DNA of 64,000 bases, from assembly GCA_964344055.1 (NCBI GenBank), contig CAYFLT010000012.1:1-64000 (forward strand). The letters run 5' to 3'. Below the pieces are notes generated by a model. It was not told where the DNA came from, made no database searches, and saw only the letters and a list, made by a program, of their open reading frames with translations. Both the position numbers and the translations under genes were made by a program. The DNA comes from OFTM10 sp964344055 (GTDB taxonomy: Bacteria > Actinomycetota > Acidimicrobiia > Acidimicrobiales > Aldehydirespiratoraceae). Each line of letters starts with the position of its first letter. The first letter of the stretch is position 1. Shown here piece by piece: positions 7,855 to 15,823 of this stretch.

Positions 7855-10176
7855 CTAGTTGACGCGCAGGGTTCGCGGATCGATCGCCATCATGAACAGC
7901 TCGGTGAACGTGCGCGACGATCGACACGTGTCGACGATCTCCTCGGCCGCCAGCTGGGCCGAGACCGCGTGGGGAATCGGATCCGGGAGCCGGGCGTAGC
8001 GAACCAGGGAGACCTCCGACGCCAACACGTCGAGGGGTCCGAGCGGCAGACCGCTGCGCAACGACCGCCGCACGAATTCCCGGAGCGTCTCATGGGGGGC
8101 CTGGCGGATCCCGTGGAGCGCGAGCGCGTCGAGCGCGTCGTCCCATGCGAGTTCGACGCGGCCGATCGGGTCGGCCGCCACCCGGTGCAGTCGGCGCTGA
8201 CGCAGGAGGTAGCGGAGCATCGGCACACTGCCGAGCAGAGCGGCCACGACCGCGAGCACCACGAGGGCTCTCAGGACGACCCCCCAGGGGAAGCCTGATG
8301 CGGCCTCGCCGGCCCCGCCGGTGACAGGGACCGTGGTCGGGGTGGTGACGTCCTCGCCGAAGAACGGCAGCTGATTGCCCGGCACGTCGAGCGGGGGAGT
8401 GGTGACCGGAGGCGCCTCGACCGGCTCACCGCCCCGGTTCCGTTCGTCGTTCTCGTAGAGCTGGGCTGGGGCGAGGCCGGTGATGGCGCTGCCGTGGGCG
8501 GGAGCTCGACCGGGGGTGGGGTCCAGAACGACCCATCCGACGCCGGCGAAGTAGACCTCGGGCCAGGCGTGGGCGTGCTCGCCCTTGACCACGTACTCCT
8601 GTCGCGACTCGCTCCATTCGCCCCATGTGAACCCCACCGCCACCCGGGACGGGATACCGATCGATCGCGCCATCGAGGCGAAGGTCGACGCGAACTGTTC
8701 GCAGTAGCCCCGGCGAACGACGTGGACGAAGTCCTCGATGTCGCTCACGTCGTGTCGCAGCGCCACCTCGAGGTCGTAGGTGAACAGATCGGGATCGAGG
8801 AAGTAGTCCTGGAGCGCCCTGACCTTCTCGTAGTCGGTGTCGAACCCGTCGGTGATCTCGTGGGCGAGCTCGGTGACGCTCGAGGGCCAGCATCGACCAG
8901 GCTCTCCTCCGGAGTCGCAACCGGGCGGCAGGGTGGTGTGCTCCTCGATGAACTCCCGATCGAGCCCCGCCGTGGCGTCGGCGGGGAGTGAGGCCGGGTC
9001 GTAGTCCGGTATCTGCGATTCGATGACGTACGTGAAGCCGGCGGCGGCGCGCTCCTCGGAATCCCGCTTGACCACGAGGGCTCCGGTCGCCGTCTCGTAC
9101 TCGAGCTCGACGCTCTGGGAGTCGATCACCTCAGAGACCTCGTAGGCAGCCGGCAGGTAGATCCCGCCGAGGCTGCGGGTCTTGATCTCCTGGCGGAGAG
9201 GTCGTCGGAGAACGCCTTCGCCCACATCGGTGGCGACCTCTCCCCGCGCGTCCTCGAAGTTGCTGCTGCGCCGCCACAGCTGCCCGTCGAAGTCGGTGAG
9301 GGCCATGAGCCGCCAGTACGACTTGCCTTCGCTCGGATCGTCGACCTTCACCGAGAACATCTCGAAGTTCGACTGCTCCACGAGGGTCGCGTTGACCTCG
9401 ACGAGCGGGCTGATGACCTGCCGGGCCTCGGGCCCGTTGTCCCACTCACTCGGATCGAGCAGCACGTCGCCGGCTCCTGGGAGCGCCGGACCGGCCAGCG
9501 CGCCGAACACCACGGCAATGGATGCGATCACCGTGCCGACCCGGACGGTGGTGGACACGCCGCGCCCCGTCCCCGACGCCACCCACACCTCCTCGCGGGT
9601 CTGGCGGTCGGCCCGCATCGTCAGGAGCACGCCTGCGACGGCGGCCGCGTAGGTGACCCCGTGAGCGACCTGGTTCTGTTCGGCGCCGAGTAGGGCGGCG
9701 AAGACGAACACCGCAGTGGCGGGCGCAATCGCCTCCAACGGCGAGCGGAGCCGGAAGGCCGCCCAGTCGGCGAGGAAGACACCCCACCAGAGCGCGGCGC
9801 CGCTCACGGCGACGAATCCCCGGATCGGTTCGACCGGAGCGGACTCCTCGGTGAAGAGCGTCCACGCGTCACTCAGGTCTACACGGAGTAGCGAGAGGGT
9901 TTCCCTGGTCGGGATCAGCGACGCGGAGGTCTCCGGGAACAACAACAGATTGCCCACGACGAGCAGGCCGGCCAGGCTCACCATCGCGGCGACGATCATC
10001 CCGAAGCCCGCCCGACGCACGACGATCGCCAGGGCGTGGGCGGCCACCACCATGGCGAGCAACTCGCCGAGGAAGCTGGTGTCGAGGAACAGGCGCTCGA
10101 GCCCCACCGTCACGACGACGGTGAGCACCAGCATCGCCAACTCGGCGAGCATGCCGACGATGCGGCGCGGGGTCAT
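7855..10176 (-). CDS. Transglutaminase-like membrane protein with DUF4129-type tail
   Basis: 773 residues. ATG at 10176 overlaps the DUF58 stop (ATGA). The first ~230 residues form several transmembrane helices. A large extracytoplasmic part contains the transglutaminase-like core with the catalytic triad in GYCEQFAS (Cys), HAHAWPEV (His) and VVLDPTPG (Asp). One more helix (around 640-665) precedes a cytoplasmic C-terminal domain of the DUF4129 type. Members sit in operons with MoxR ATPases and DUF58 proteins, as here. They are thought to be involved in envelope processing or maturation, but the substrate is unknown. Confidence 0.88.
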   Translation of the reverse strand: MTPRRIVGMLAELAMLVLTVVVTVGLERLFLDTSFLGELLAMVVAAHALAIVVRRAGFGMIVAAMVSLAGLLVVGNLLLFPETSASLIPTRETLSLLRVDLSDAWTLFTEESAPVEPIRGFVAVSGAALWWGVFLADWAAFRLRSPLEAIAPATAVFVFAALLGAEQNQVAHGVTYAAAVAGVLLTMRADRQTREEVWVASGTGRGVSTTVRVGTVIASIAVVFGALAGPALPGAGDVLLDPSEWDNGPEARQVISPLVEVNATLVEQSNFEMFSVKVDDPSEGKSYWRLMALTDFDGQLWRRSSNFEDARGEVATDVGEGVLRRPLRQEIKTRSLGGIYLPAAYEVSEVIDSQSVELEYETATGALVVKRDSEERAAAGFTYVIESQIPDYDPASLPADATAGLDREFIEEHTTLPPGCDSGGEPGRCWPSSVTELAHEITDGFDTDYEKVRALQDYFLDPDLFTYDLEVALRHDVSDIEDFVHVVRRGYCEQFASTFASMARSIGIPSRVAVGFTWGEWSESRQEYVVKGEHAHAWPEVYFAGVGWVVLDPTPGRAPAHGSAITGLAPAQLYENDERNRGGEPVEAPPVTTPPLDVPGNQLPFFGEDVTTPTTVPVTGGAGEAASGFPWGVVLRALVVLAVVAALLGSVPMLRYLLRQRRLHRVAADPIGRVELAWDDALDALALHGIRQAPHETLREFVRRSLRSGLPLGPLDVLASEVSLVRYARLPDPIPHAVSAQLAAEEIVDTCRSSRTFTELFMMAIDPRTLRVN

Positions 10177-11339
10177 GTCGGCACCAGTCCCACCCGCCGG
10201 TCCAGGCGCCAGAGCTGGGCGAGCTGGCCCGGCCCGGTCAGGTGGATCCAATCGGCGGTGCGGCTGCCCTCACCGTCCGCCTGTCCCCACTTCTCGGCAT
10301 CGATGGTGACCACGATCGCGGCCCTGAGCCGCTGAGCGAAGAGCCGGCGGGCGGCGACGTCCTGGGCGAGGACGGGATCGGCGGAGACCGCGACGACCGT
10401 GCCGGCGGTCATCGGAACCGACGGGTGGATCGACTCGGCGCCGTCCTCGAGCAGGGCGAGGAACTCGAGGATGGGATCGAGCTGGTTGGAGCCGGTGACG
10501 AGGGGAGTGCTGCGGCCGTCGGTCGTCTCGATCCGGGTGGCATCGCCGGCGGCGAGGACTGCGGCAGTGATGGATCCGGCGACCGATGCCGTGTGGTCGA
10601 TCGTCCGGCTGGCGTCCCCGGGTGGTCGGGTGTCGATCACCACCGACAAACGGCCGTGGCGCGGTGGGCGGAACTGGCGAACCTGGAGATCGCCGTGCCG
10701 CGCCGACGATGGCCAGTGGATCTTGCGGAGATCGTCACCCGGCACGTATTCGCGCAACCCGTCGAACTCCTCGTCGCTGAGGCCGAGTGACTGGCGGAGC
10801 TCTTCCCCCAGGAGGGGATCGTCGCCGACCGGGACGTGGATCGGCGGAAGGACCTCGATCGGCGGATGGACGATCAGCCGCACCCGTGTGTCGACTCGGT
10901 GACTGCGGCGGGCGAGGCCGAGCGCATCGACGTCATCGATCCGGATGGGACCGAGCTCGAGGATGCCGCGACGGGTCGTGGGAAGTCGGTAGGCACCCTG
11001 GACGACCGCGTTGTTGGGTGGGAGCGGCGCGAGCGAGAGGTGCACGCCACGGGTGCCACTCACCGAGTCGTGGAGCCGGAGCAGAGGGCTCCGGCGGGTG
11101 CTCCGGTTGATGATGGCGAGATCGACTCGGGCCGCCTCGCCGGCGGGTACCCGAGGTGGGGTGAGCTGACGGGCGACGGCGACCCGCGACGGGCTCGTGC
11201 GCCGCAGCACGACGGCGAGAAGCACCGAGGCCAGCGCCACCGTGCCGGCCACCATGAACTCGACCGCACCGAAGAGGCGGCCGGCGACGATGAATGCCGT
11301 ACCGCCGACCAGCACCCCCCACCCGGCGCGGGTGGGCAC
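10173..11339 (-). CDS. DUF58 domain protein
   Basis: 388 residues, GTG start. Two N-terminal membrane helices (about 5-45) are followed by a beta-rich region and the DUF58 signature LREYVPGDDLRKIHWPSSARHG around residue 195, then a degenerate von Willebrand-A-like region. It lies between moxR (2 bp upstream) and the transglutaminase gene (4-bp overlap), the standard MoxR-DUF58-TGase operon. The MoxR ATPase is thought to act on the VWA/DUF58 partner as a chaperone-like pair. The exact target is unknown. Confidence 0.88.
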   Translation of the reverse strand: MPTRAGWGVLVGGTAFIVAGRLFGAVEFMVAGTVALASVLLAVVLRRTSPSRVAVARQLTPPRVPAGEAARVDLAIINRSTRRSPLLRLHDSVSGTRGVHLSLAPLPPNNAVVQGAYRLPTTRRGILELGPIRIDDVDALGLARRSHRVDTRVRLIVHPPIEVLPPIHVPVGDDPLLGEELRQSLGLSDEEFDGLREYVPGDDLRKIHWPSSARHGDLQVRQFRPPRHGRLSVVIDTRPPGDASRTIDHTASVAGSITAAVLAAGDATRIETTDGRSTPLVTGSNQLDPILEFLALLEDGAESIHPSVPMTAGTVVAVSADPVLAQDVAARRLFAQRLRAAIVVTIDAEKWGQADGEGSRTADWIHLTGPGQLAQLWRLDRRVGLVPT

Positions 11340-11341
11340 GC

Positions 11342-12367
11342 TCAGCCCCGTCCCGGCCGCGGAATCGGTACCGCGTCGACGATGTCGGCGACGACGTCGG
11401 CCGTTCGAGTTCCTCGCATCCGGCTCTCGGGGGTGATGAGCAGGCGATGGGGCATGACGTAGCGGGCGAGTCGCTTGATGTCGTCCGGGGTGGCGTAGGC
11501 CCGGCCGTGGGCTGCGGCCTCGGCTCGGGCCACTCGCTGGAGCGCCAGAACGCCTCGGGGCGACAGCCCCAGCGCCAACGCGGGATGGTTGCGGGTGGCG
11601 TCGGCGAGGTCGAGCAGATAGCTACGGAGCGCCGGGGCCAGGTAGATCTGGCTGAGTGACGTCGACATCTCGTTCACCTGGGCGGCCGTGAGCACCGGCT
11701 GGAGTGAGTCGACCGGTTCGCTGCTGTCACCGTGGGTCTCGAGGATCTCGATCTCGGCCGAGCGATCCGGGTAGCCGATCTCGATCCGCATCAGGAAGCG
11801 GTCCAGCTGGGCCTCCGGAAGCGGATAGGTGCCTTCCTGCTCGATCGGGTTCTGGGTGGCGATCACCATGAACGGCGCTTCCAGAGTGTGGGTGGTGCCG
11901 TCGGTGGTGACCTGGTGCTCACCCATCGCTTCGAGGAGTGCCGACTGGGTCTTCGGCGAGGCCCGGTTGATCTCGTCCGCGAGGAGGATGTTCGAGAACA
12001 CCGGCCCGGGCCGGAACTCGAACCGCTCGTGCCCACGATCCCAGACGCTCACGCCGGTGACGTCCGTGGGCAGGAGATCGGGGGTGAACTGCACGCGGCC
12101 GAACCGGCCGTTCACGCTTCGGGCCAGCGCCTTGCCGAGGCTCGTCTTGCCGACGCCGGGTACGTCCTCCACGAGTACGTGCCCGTCGCTGACGAGTGCG
12201 AGGGCGAGGAGATGGATGACCTCCGCCTTCCCCTTGATCGCCCGTTCGATGTTGGCGGTGAGCGCCGCGAAGTTCTCGGCGAAGCCCGGGCTCGCGCCGT
12301 GGGCCTCCTCCGCCTGGCCCGCGGCACCCCCGGCGGGTTCGCTCGAATGCTGTTCGGTGGTGGTCAC
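11342..12367 (-). CDS. MoxR-family AAA+ ATPase
   Basis: 341 residues. Walker A is DVPGVGKTSLGKAL, Walker B ILLADEINRASP, sensor 1 VIATQNP, and the second-region arginine finger is in LDRFLMRIE. The first ~30 residues are a low-complexity Ala/Gly/Glu-rich lead. It is the first gene of the operon with the DUF58 and transglutaminase genes and is divergent from the ROK kinase gene across 115 bp, which must hold promoters for both directions. MoxR proteins work as chaperone-like ATPases with VWA-fold partners. Confidence 0.93.
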   Translation of the reverse strand: MTTTEQHSSEPAGGAAGQAEEAHGASPGFAENFAALTANIERAIKGKAEVIHLLALALVSDGHVLVEDVPGVGKTSLGKALARSVNGRFGRVQFTPDLLPTDVTGVSVWDRGHERFEFRPGPVFSNILLADEINRASPKTQSALLEAMGEHQVTTDGTTHTLEAPFMVIATQNPIEQEGTYPLPEAQLDRFLMRIEIGYPDRSAEIEILETHGDSSEPVDSLQPVLTAAQVNEMSTSLSQIYLAPALRSYLLDLADATRNHPALALGLSPRGVLALQRVARAEAAAHGRAYATPDDIKRLARYVMPHRLLITPESRMRGTRTADVVADIVDAVPIPRPGRG

Positions 12368-12482
12368 ATGGATCTCCGGGCCGCCTCGATGTCCGGGTCA
12401 GCGTAGAGGGTGGTGATGGACCGTTGCGATCGCCCTGTCGGATGGCAGTCGTTTCCCGATGATCGCCATACAGTCGGGCCCG

Positions 12483-13352
12483 ATGGATTCCGCTCTCGCA
12501 ATCGACATCGGTGGCACCAAGTTCGAGGCCGCGGTCGTGGGAGCGACCGGCGAGATGGCGCAGCGTTCGCGAGTCGACTCCACCGGCGCCTCTGACGGCG
12601 AGGATCTGTTCTCGCGACTCGAGGAACTGCTCCGCGGTATCGACTACGCAGACGCCGGCGTGTGCGGGGTCGGGTCCGGAGGTCCGATGCGCAAGGGCGG
12701 CGAGTCGGTGTCACCGCTCAACATCGCCGCCTGGAGGGACTTCCCGCTGCGGTCGAGGCTGGCGGAGCTCACCGGTCTCCCTACGTTCGTCGACAACGAC
12801 GCGAAGGCTCTCGCGTTGGCGGAGGGATGGATGGGCGCCGCGAAAGGCGAACGGAACTTCATCGCCATGGTGGTCTCCACCGGCGTCGGCGGTGGGATCG
12901 TTCTCGACGGGCGATTGCTCGACGGCGACGACGGCAACGCCGGCCACATCGGCCACATCGTGGTCGAGCCGGAGGGGACCGAGCTGCCCGATCACGTTCG
13001 CGGTGTTCTCGAAGCCGAGGCGTCCGGGACCGCGGTCGCGTTTCGCACCGGACGTCCGGCGGCGGAGGCCGATGCCGCCGAGATCGCCCGGGTCGGGACC
13101 CTGGTCGGTCGAGCGGTCGGGTCGGTGGCGAATCTCCTCGACCTCGGGCTCGCAGTGGTGGCCGGCTCGGTGGCGCTCGGTTACGGAGATGCCTTCTTCG
13201 ATGCGGCCCAAAGGGAGGTCGATCGAGTGGCGGCACTCCAACACTCGGTCGGAACCAGGATCATCCCGGCCGGGCTTGGGTCGAACGGACCGCTCGTCGG
13301 CGCCGCTGCGGTGGGGCTTCGTGGTCTCGGCCACGATGTGGGGATCCGATGA
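12483..13352 (+). CDS. ROK-family sugar kinase (glucokinase-like)
   Basis: 289 residues from ATG 12483. The phosphate loop AIDIGGTKFEAAVV and GVGSGGPMRKGG are present, the catalytic Asp is in TFVDNDAKALALAEGWMGAA, and STGVGGGIVLDGRLLDG follows. The conserved His of GHIGHIVVEP is present, but the cysteine-rich CxCGxxGC zinc motif that normally follows in ROK kinases is missing; the sequence runs EPEGTELPDHVRGVLEAEASG instead. It probably phosphorylates a hexose with ATP. Stop overlaps the next start (ATGA). Confidence 0.85.
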   Translation: MDSALAIDIGGTKFEAAVVGATGEMAQRSRVDSTGASDGEDLFSRLEELLRGIDYADAGVCGVGSGGPMRKGGESVSPLNIAAWRDFPLRSRLAELTGLPTFVDNDAKALALAEGWMGAAKGERNFIAMVVSTGVGGGIVLDGRLLDGDDGNAGHIGHIVVEPEGTELPDHVRGVLEAEASGTAVAFRTGRPAAEADAAEIARVGTLVGRAVGSVANLLDLGLAVVAGSVALGYGDAFFDAAQREVDRVAALQHSVGTRIIPAGLGSNGPLVGAAAVGLRGLGHDVGIR

Positions 13353-13615
13353 TCTCGATCCGCATGTTCGCCGTCGGAGTACGAGCCGTGGCCCCACGTC
13401 CAGCCCTGTGGCTCACAGCCATCCGGCAGGTGGTCCGTTTCACACCCGATCGGTGGTGGCGGCGCCGTCCCTTCCTGCCCCTTCCTGACCCCGAGCTACT
13501 CGGATTCCGGTCGGTGACCCAATACGGCGACGCGGCCCATGTCCCCGAAGTCGCCGACGTCGTGGCCTGGCTCCGCTGGTGCAAGTCCGAGAACCAACGC
13601 CGCCGCTACGACTAG
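13349..13615 (+). CDS. Conserved small actinobacterial protein, function unknown
   Basis: 88 residues, ATG overlapping the ROK kinase stop by 4 bp. It contains a short amphipathic N-terminal part, then WWRRRPFLPLPDPELLGFRS and QYGDAAHVPEVADVVAWLRWC. From memory similar small proteins with a PLPD...YGD...W.C layout occur in many actinobacteria without assigned function. No membrane segment or catalytic motif is clear. Translational coupling suggests co-expression with the kinase, but context does not suggest a joint role. Confidence 0.65.
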   Translation: MISIRMFAVGVRAVAPRPALWLTAIRQVVRFTPDRWWRRRPFLPLPDPELLGFRSVTQYGDAAHVPEVADVVAWLRWCKSENQRRRYD

Positions 13616-13624
13616 CGTCTCGCC

Positions 13625-14131
13625 ATGGCCGGGGTGCTCGTTCTCAACGCGACCTTCGAGCCGCTTGCCGTGGTCAGTATCAGGCGAGCGGTTTGCCTCG
13701 TGCTGTCCGAGAAGGTGGAGCTCCTGGCCGGTAGCGGGCGCCGGGTCCGTTCGGAGCGGCTGAGTGTGGAGGAGCCGTCGGTAGTGCGGCTGGCCCGGTA
13801 CGTCTCCGTGCCGTATCAGCGACACCGGGCCCCGAGCCGACGTGGGGTCTTCACCCGTGACCGGCATCGCTGCCAGTACTGCACGGCCTCGGCGGAGACG
13901 CTCGACCATGTCGTTCCTCGTAGCCGGGGCGGTCGGCACACCTGGGAGAATCTGGTGGCGGCGTGCCGCCGGTGCAACGCCCACAAGCGGGATCGTCTCC
14001 TGAAGGAGACTTCGATGCGCCTCAGGAGGCGGCCGGGCCCGCCCCCACCGTCGACCTGGATCGAAGTGGCCGCGGGCTCCATCCCTCGGGAGTGGGAGCC
14101 CTACCTCCGGGACCATCGCCAGACGGCGTGA
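13625..14131 (+). CDS. HNH endonuclease family protein
   Basis: 168 residues. The N-terminal ~75 residues (VLVLNATFEPLAVVSIRRAV) are typical of a widespread actinobacterial HNH group. The HNH core has a CxxC zinc knuckle (CQYC), the catalytic DHVVPRSRGG, the Asn in WENLVAAC and a second CxxC (CRRC), ending NAHKRDR. It should be a metal-dependent nucleic-acid nicking or cutting domain; the biological target is unknown. No restriction or phage genes are nearby. Its stop overlaps the GTG start of the next gene. Confidence 0.88.
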   Translation: MAGVLVLNATFEPLAVVSIRRAVCLVLSEKVELLAGSGRRVRSERLSVEEPSVVRLARYVSVPYQRHRAPSRRGVFTRDRHRCQYCTASAETLDHVVPRSRGGRHTWENLVAACRRCNAHKRDRLLKETSMRLRRRPGPPPPSTWIEVAAGSIPREWEPYLRDHRQTA

Positions 14132-14826
14132 CCGGACCGACCTCGCTGCCTTCGGCGTCCGGCACCCGCTGGACCCTGGAGACCCGGTCCGGTGGCGCGG
14201 CCGAACTCCACGAGTTCGATCCACCCGGCGAGACCGTACCCACGATGCGGGTCCTCGAGGTCGAACGGGCCGCGCTCGTGCTGGGCAGCTCCCAACGAGA
14301 CGACGTGGTCGATCCCGACCGAGCGAGTGCCGAGGGACTCGAGGTGGTCCGACGTCGGAGTGGGGGAGGGGCGGTGGTGCTCGAGCCGGAGCACCACGTG
14401 TGGGTCGACTTCTGGGTCCCCGAGGGTGATCCTCGGTGGGACGACGATGTGGTCCTGGCGGCGCTCTGGGCGGGCGCGGCCTGGATCGAGGCGCTCAGGC
14501 CCTCGACCGGCATCGACCTCGGAGTGCACCGGGACGGTGTGGAGGAGCGGCGCTGGTCGAAACTGGTCTGTTTCGCCGGGGTCGGGCCGGGCGAGGTGCT
14601 GGATGGCGACCGGAAGTTCGTGGGTGTGAGCCAGCGCCGCACACGTCACTGGATCCGTATCCAGACGATGGTGCATCGCCGATTCTCGGGTGTACGAGCG
14701 GTGGCGGGGTTGGCTCTGGAAAGGGCCGAGCGGTCCGAGGTGGCCGCCCACCTGGACGGCTCGGTCGGCGTGATCGGCGACCGGCCCGTGGTTCCGGCGT
14801 TGATCGACGCCCTCGCCGAATTCTGA
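14128..14826 (+). CDS. Lipoate-protein ligase A-like (BPL/LplA/LipB fold)
   Basis: 232 residues, GTG start within a GTGA overlap with the HNH gene. The family pattern is visible: LVLGSSQ near 50, RRRSGGGAVV near 70, and the conserved lysine region DGDRKFVGVSQRRTR near 165. The family attaches lipoate, octanoate or biotin to carrier lysines through an acyl-adenylate. No lipoate-dependent enzyme or lipA is in the window, so the acyl substrate is not known. A perfect 37-bp palindrome starts 16 bp after its stop. Confidence 0.75.
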   Translation: MTGPTSLPSASGTRWTLETRSGGAAELHEFDPPGETVPTMRVLEVERAALVLGSSQRDDVVDPDRASAEGLEVVRRRSGGGAVVLEPEHHVWVDFWVPEGDPRWDDDVVLAALWAGAAWIEALRPSTGIDLGVHRDGVEERRWSKLVCFAGVGPGEVLDGDRKFVGVSQRRTRHWIRIQTMVHRRFSGVRAVAGLALERAERSEVAAHLDGSVGVIGDRPVVPALIDALAEF

Positions 14827-14842
14827 TCGGCCGCGCCCGCAC

Positions 14843-14879
14843 CTGACCCGATTCGGTACCAGGTACCGAATCGGGTCAG
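14843..14879. repeat. Perfect 37-bp palindrome downstream of the ligase gene
   Basis: Arms of 18 bp (CTGACCCGATTCGGTACC and its exact reverse complement) flank a single central A. As RNA it would fold into a long stem with a small opened loop, so it may end transcription of the ligase gene; no T tract follows. It could also be a protein-binding or REP-like element. It opens the 314-bp gene-free region (14827-15140) before mraZ. Confidence 0.8.
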
Positions 14880-14948
14880 CTCGCGGGTCTGTGGAGGGAA
14901 CGGCGTGCAAGGGGGCCGGTTCGGGGAAGCGCGCGCTCCACGGGAGGC

Positions 14949-14964
14949 ACGAACAGGCGTTCGT
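14949..14964. promoter_or_regulatory. LexA-like (SOS) box upstream of mraZ
   Basis: ACGAACAGGCGTTCGT is a 16-bp palindrome containing CGAAC-N4-GTTCG, the core of the actinobacterial/Gram-positive LexA box (consensus TCGAAC-N4-GTTCGA). The outermost pair differs (A/T rather than T/A). It lies 177 bp before the mraZ start and 2 bp before the first MraZ-type repeat. If real, DNA damage would change dcw transcription. No lexA gene is in the window. Confidence 0.45.
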
Positions 14965-14965
14965 T

Positions 14966-15093
14966 TGGGGATCTGTGGGGGAAGAAGTGGAGGAATGACT
15001 TGTGTCTGGGGAGTGAAGGGGAGTACTGTGGAGAGCTATGGAGGAACAGGGAGGACTCTGGGGGCCTGAGGGGCCAACGGGGGGCTCCTGGGT
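14966..15093 (+). promoter_or_regulatory. MraZ operator: array of TGGGG-like units at 10-bp spacing
   Basis: Known MraZ operators are direct TGGGN repeats separated by 5 nt. Here seven units (TGGAG, TGGAG, GGGAG, TGGGG, AGGGG, GGGGG, TGGGT) start at 15029, 15039, 15049, 15059, 15069, 15079 and 15089, exactly 10 bp apart. Further units start at 14966, 14976, 14988, 15007 and 15017. The array ends 47 bp before the mraZ start, as expected for autorepression of the dcw promoter. The promoter hexamers themselves are not clear in this G-rich DNA. Confidence 0.75.
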
Positions 15094-15140
15094 CCGACGG
15101 AAGTCCGACACCCATCACGAGCACGGAGAGGAGGGCAGCA

Positions 15141-15578
15141 GTGGCACGGTTCGTGGGCAACTTCGAACACACGATCGACGACAAGGGCCGGCTGATCCTC
15201 CCGTCGTCGTTTCGGCCCAAGCTCGCCGAGGGGGCCTTCATCACCCCTCTGGATCACTGCCTGGCGATCCTTCCCGCCGAGGAGTTCGACCGTATGGCCG
15301 ACCGGCTCGAGGAGCAGGTGGCGGCCGGCGAAGTCGATGTCAGTGCCCTCCGCCACTTCGCGGCCCAGGCCGACGAGGTCGTTCCCGACTCGCAGGGCCG
15401 CGTCCGACTGCTTCCCCATCTGCGCGAGCTCGTCGGACTCGACCGCAACGTCGTCGTCACCGGTGCGCTTCGGCGCATCGAGATCTGGGACCCGGACCGC
15501 TGGTCCGGTGTCTCTCCGGACGGAGCCGAGAAGCTCGCCGATGCCATCGAGCGGGGCCACGGTTTCGGCCCCAACTGA
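15141..15578 (+). CDS. mraZ: Transcriptional regulator MraZ
   Basis: 145 residues. The GTG at 15141 is chosen because GGAGAGGAGG lies just upstream and MraZ proteins begin with a short strand before the first domain (FVGNFEHTIDDKGRL); the longer open frame from 15000 runs through the operator. Two SpoVT/AbrB-like halves are visible, marked DDKGRLILPSSFR (about 13-25) and DSQGRVRLLPHLRE (about 83-96). MraZ forms a ring that binds repeats in its own promoter and represses the dcw cluster. It is the first gene of the cluster. Confidence 0.95.
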   Translation: MARFVGNFEHTIDDKGRLILPSSFRPKLAEGAFITPLDHCLAILPAEEFDRMADRLEEQVAAGEVDVSALRHFAAQADEVVPDSQGRVRLLPHLRELVGLDRNVVVTGALRRIEIWDPDRWSGVSPDGAEKLADAIERGHGFGPN

Positions 15579-15669
15579 CCATCCGAATCCCCCGATTCTG
15601 ACTACCCACCGAACCCGAGCACACAGGAAGGACACCACTCCGCCCAACCGCCATCTCGACCGATTCGAA

Positions 15670-15779
15670 CATCTGCAGTCTTCCGATCAGCAAATGGAAG
15701 ACCCGTACTCCGCCCGCTTGCCATCAGCTCGACCGGGGAGAAATCCCGGCGTGCGCTGCTGATCGGGAGACTGCAGATG
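15670..15779 (+). promoter_or_regulatory. Long stem-loop leader between mraZ and rsmH (candidate mraW RNA motif)
   Basis: Bases 15670-15692 and 15757-15779 form 23-bp inverted arms with one mismatch (CATCTGCAGTCTtCCGATCAGCA against the same with c). The 64-nt interior contains a smaller stem CCGGG-N7-CCCGG. The element lies in the 245-bp gap between mraZ and rsmH (mraW), about 45 bases before the rsmH start. A structured 'mraW RNA motif' has been reported upstream of mraW in actinobacteria; position and structure fit, but I cannot match the consensus from memory. Confidence 0.6.
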
Positions 15780-15823
15780 GGCGAACCGTCGAGGTGTGGC
15801 CCCAACGGCGGGTGTAACGGATC

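Noticed and set aside
15000..15140. Upstream extension of the mraZ frame to 15000
   Set aside because: It would translate the operator repeats; a good ribosome binding site stands at the GTG 15141 and MraZ homologues start there.
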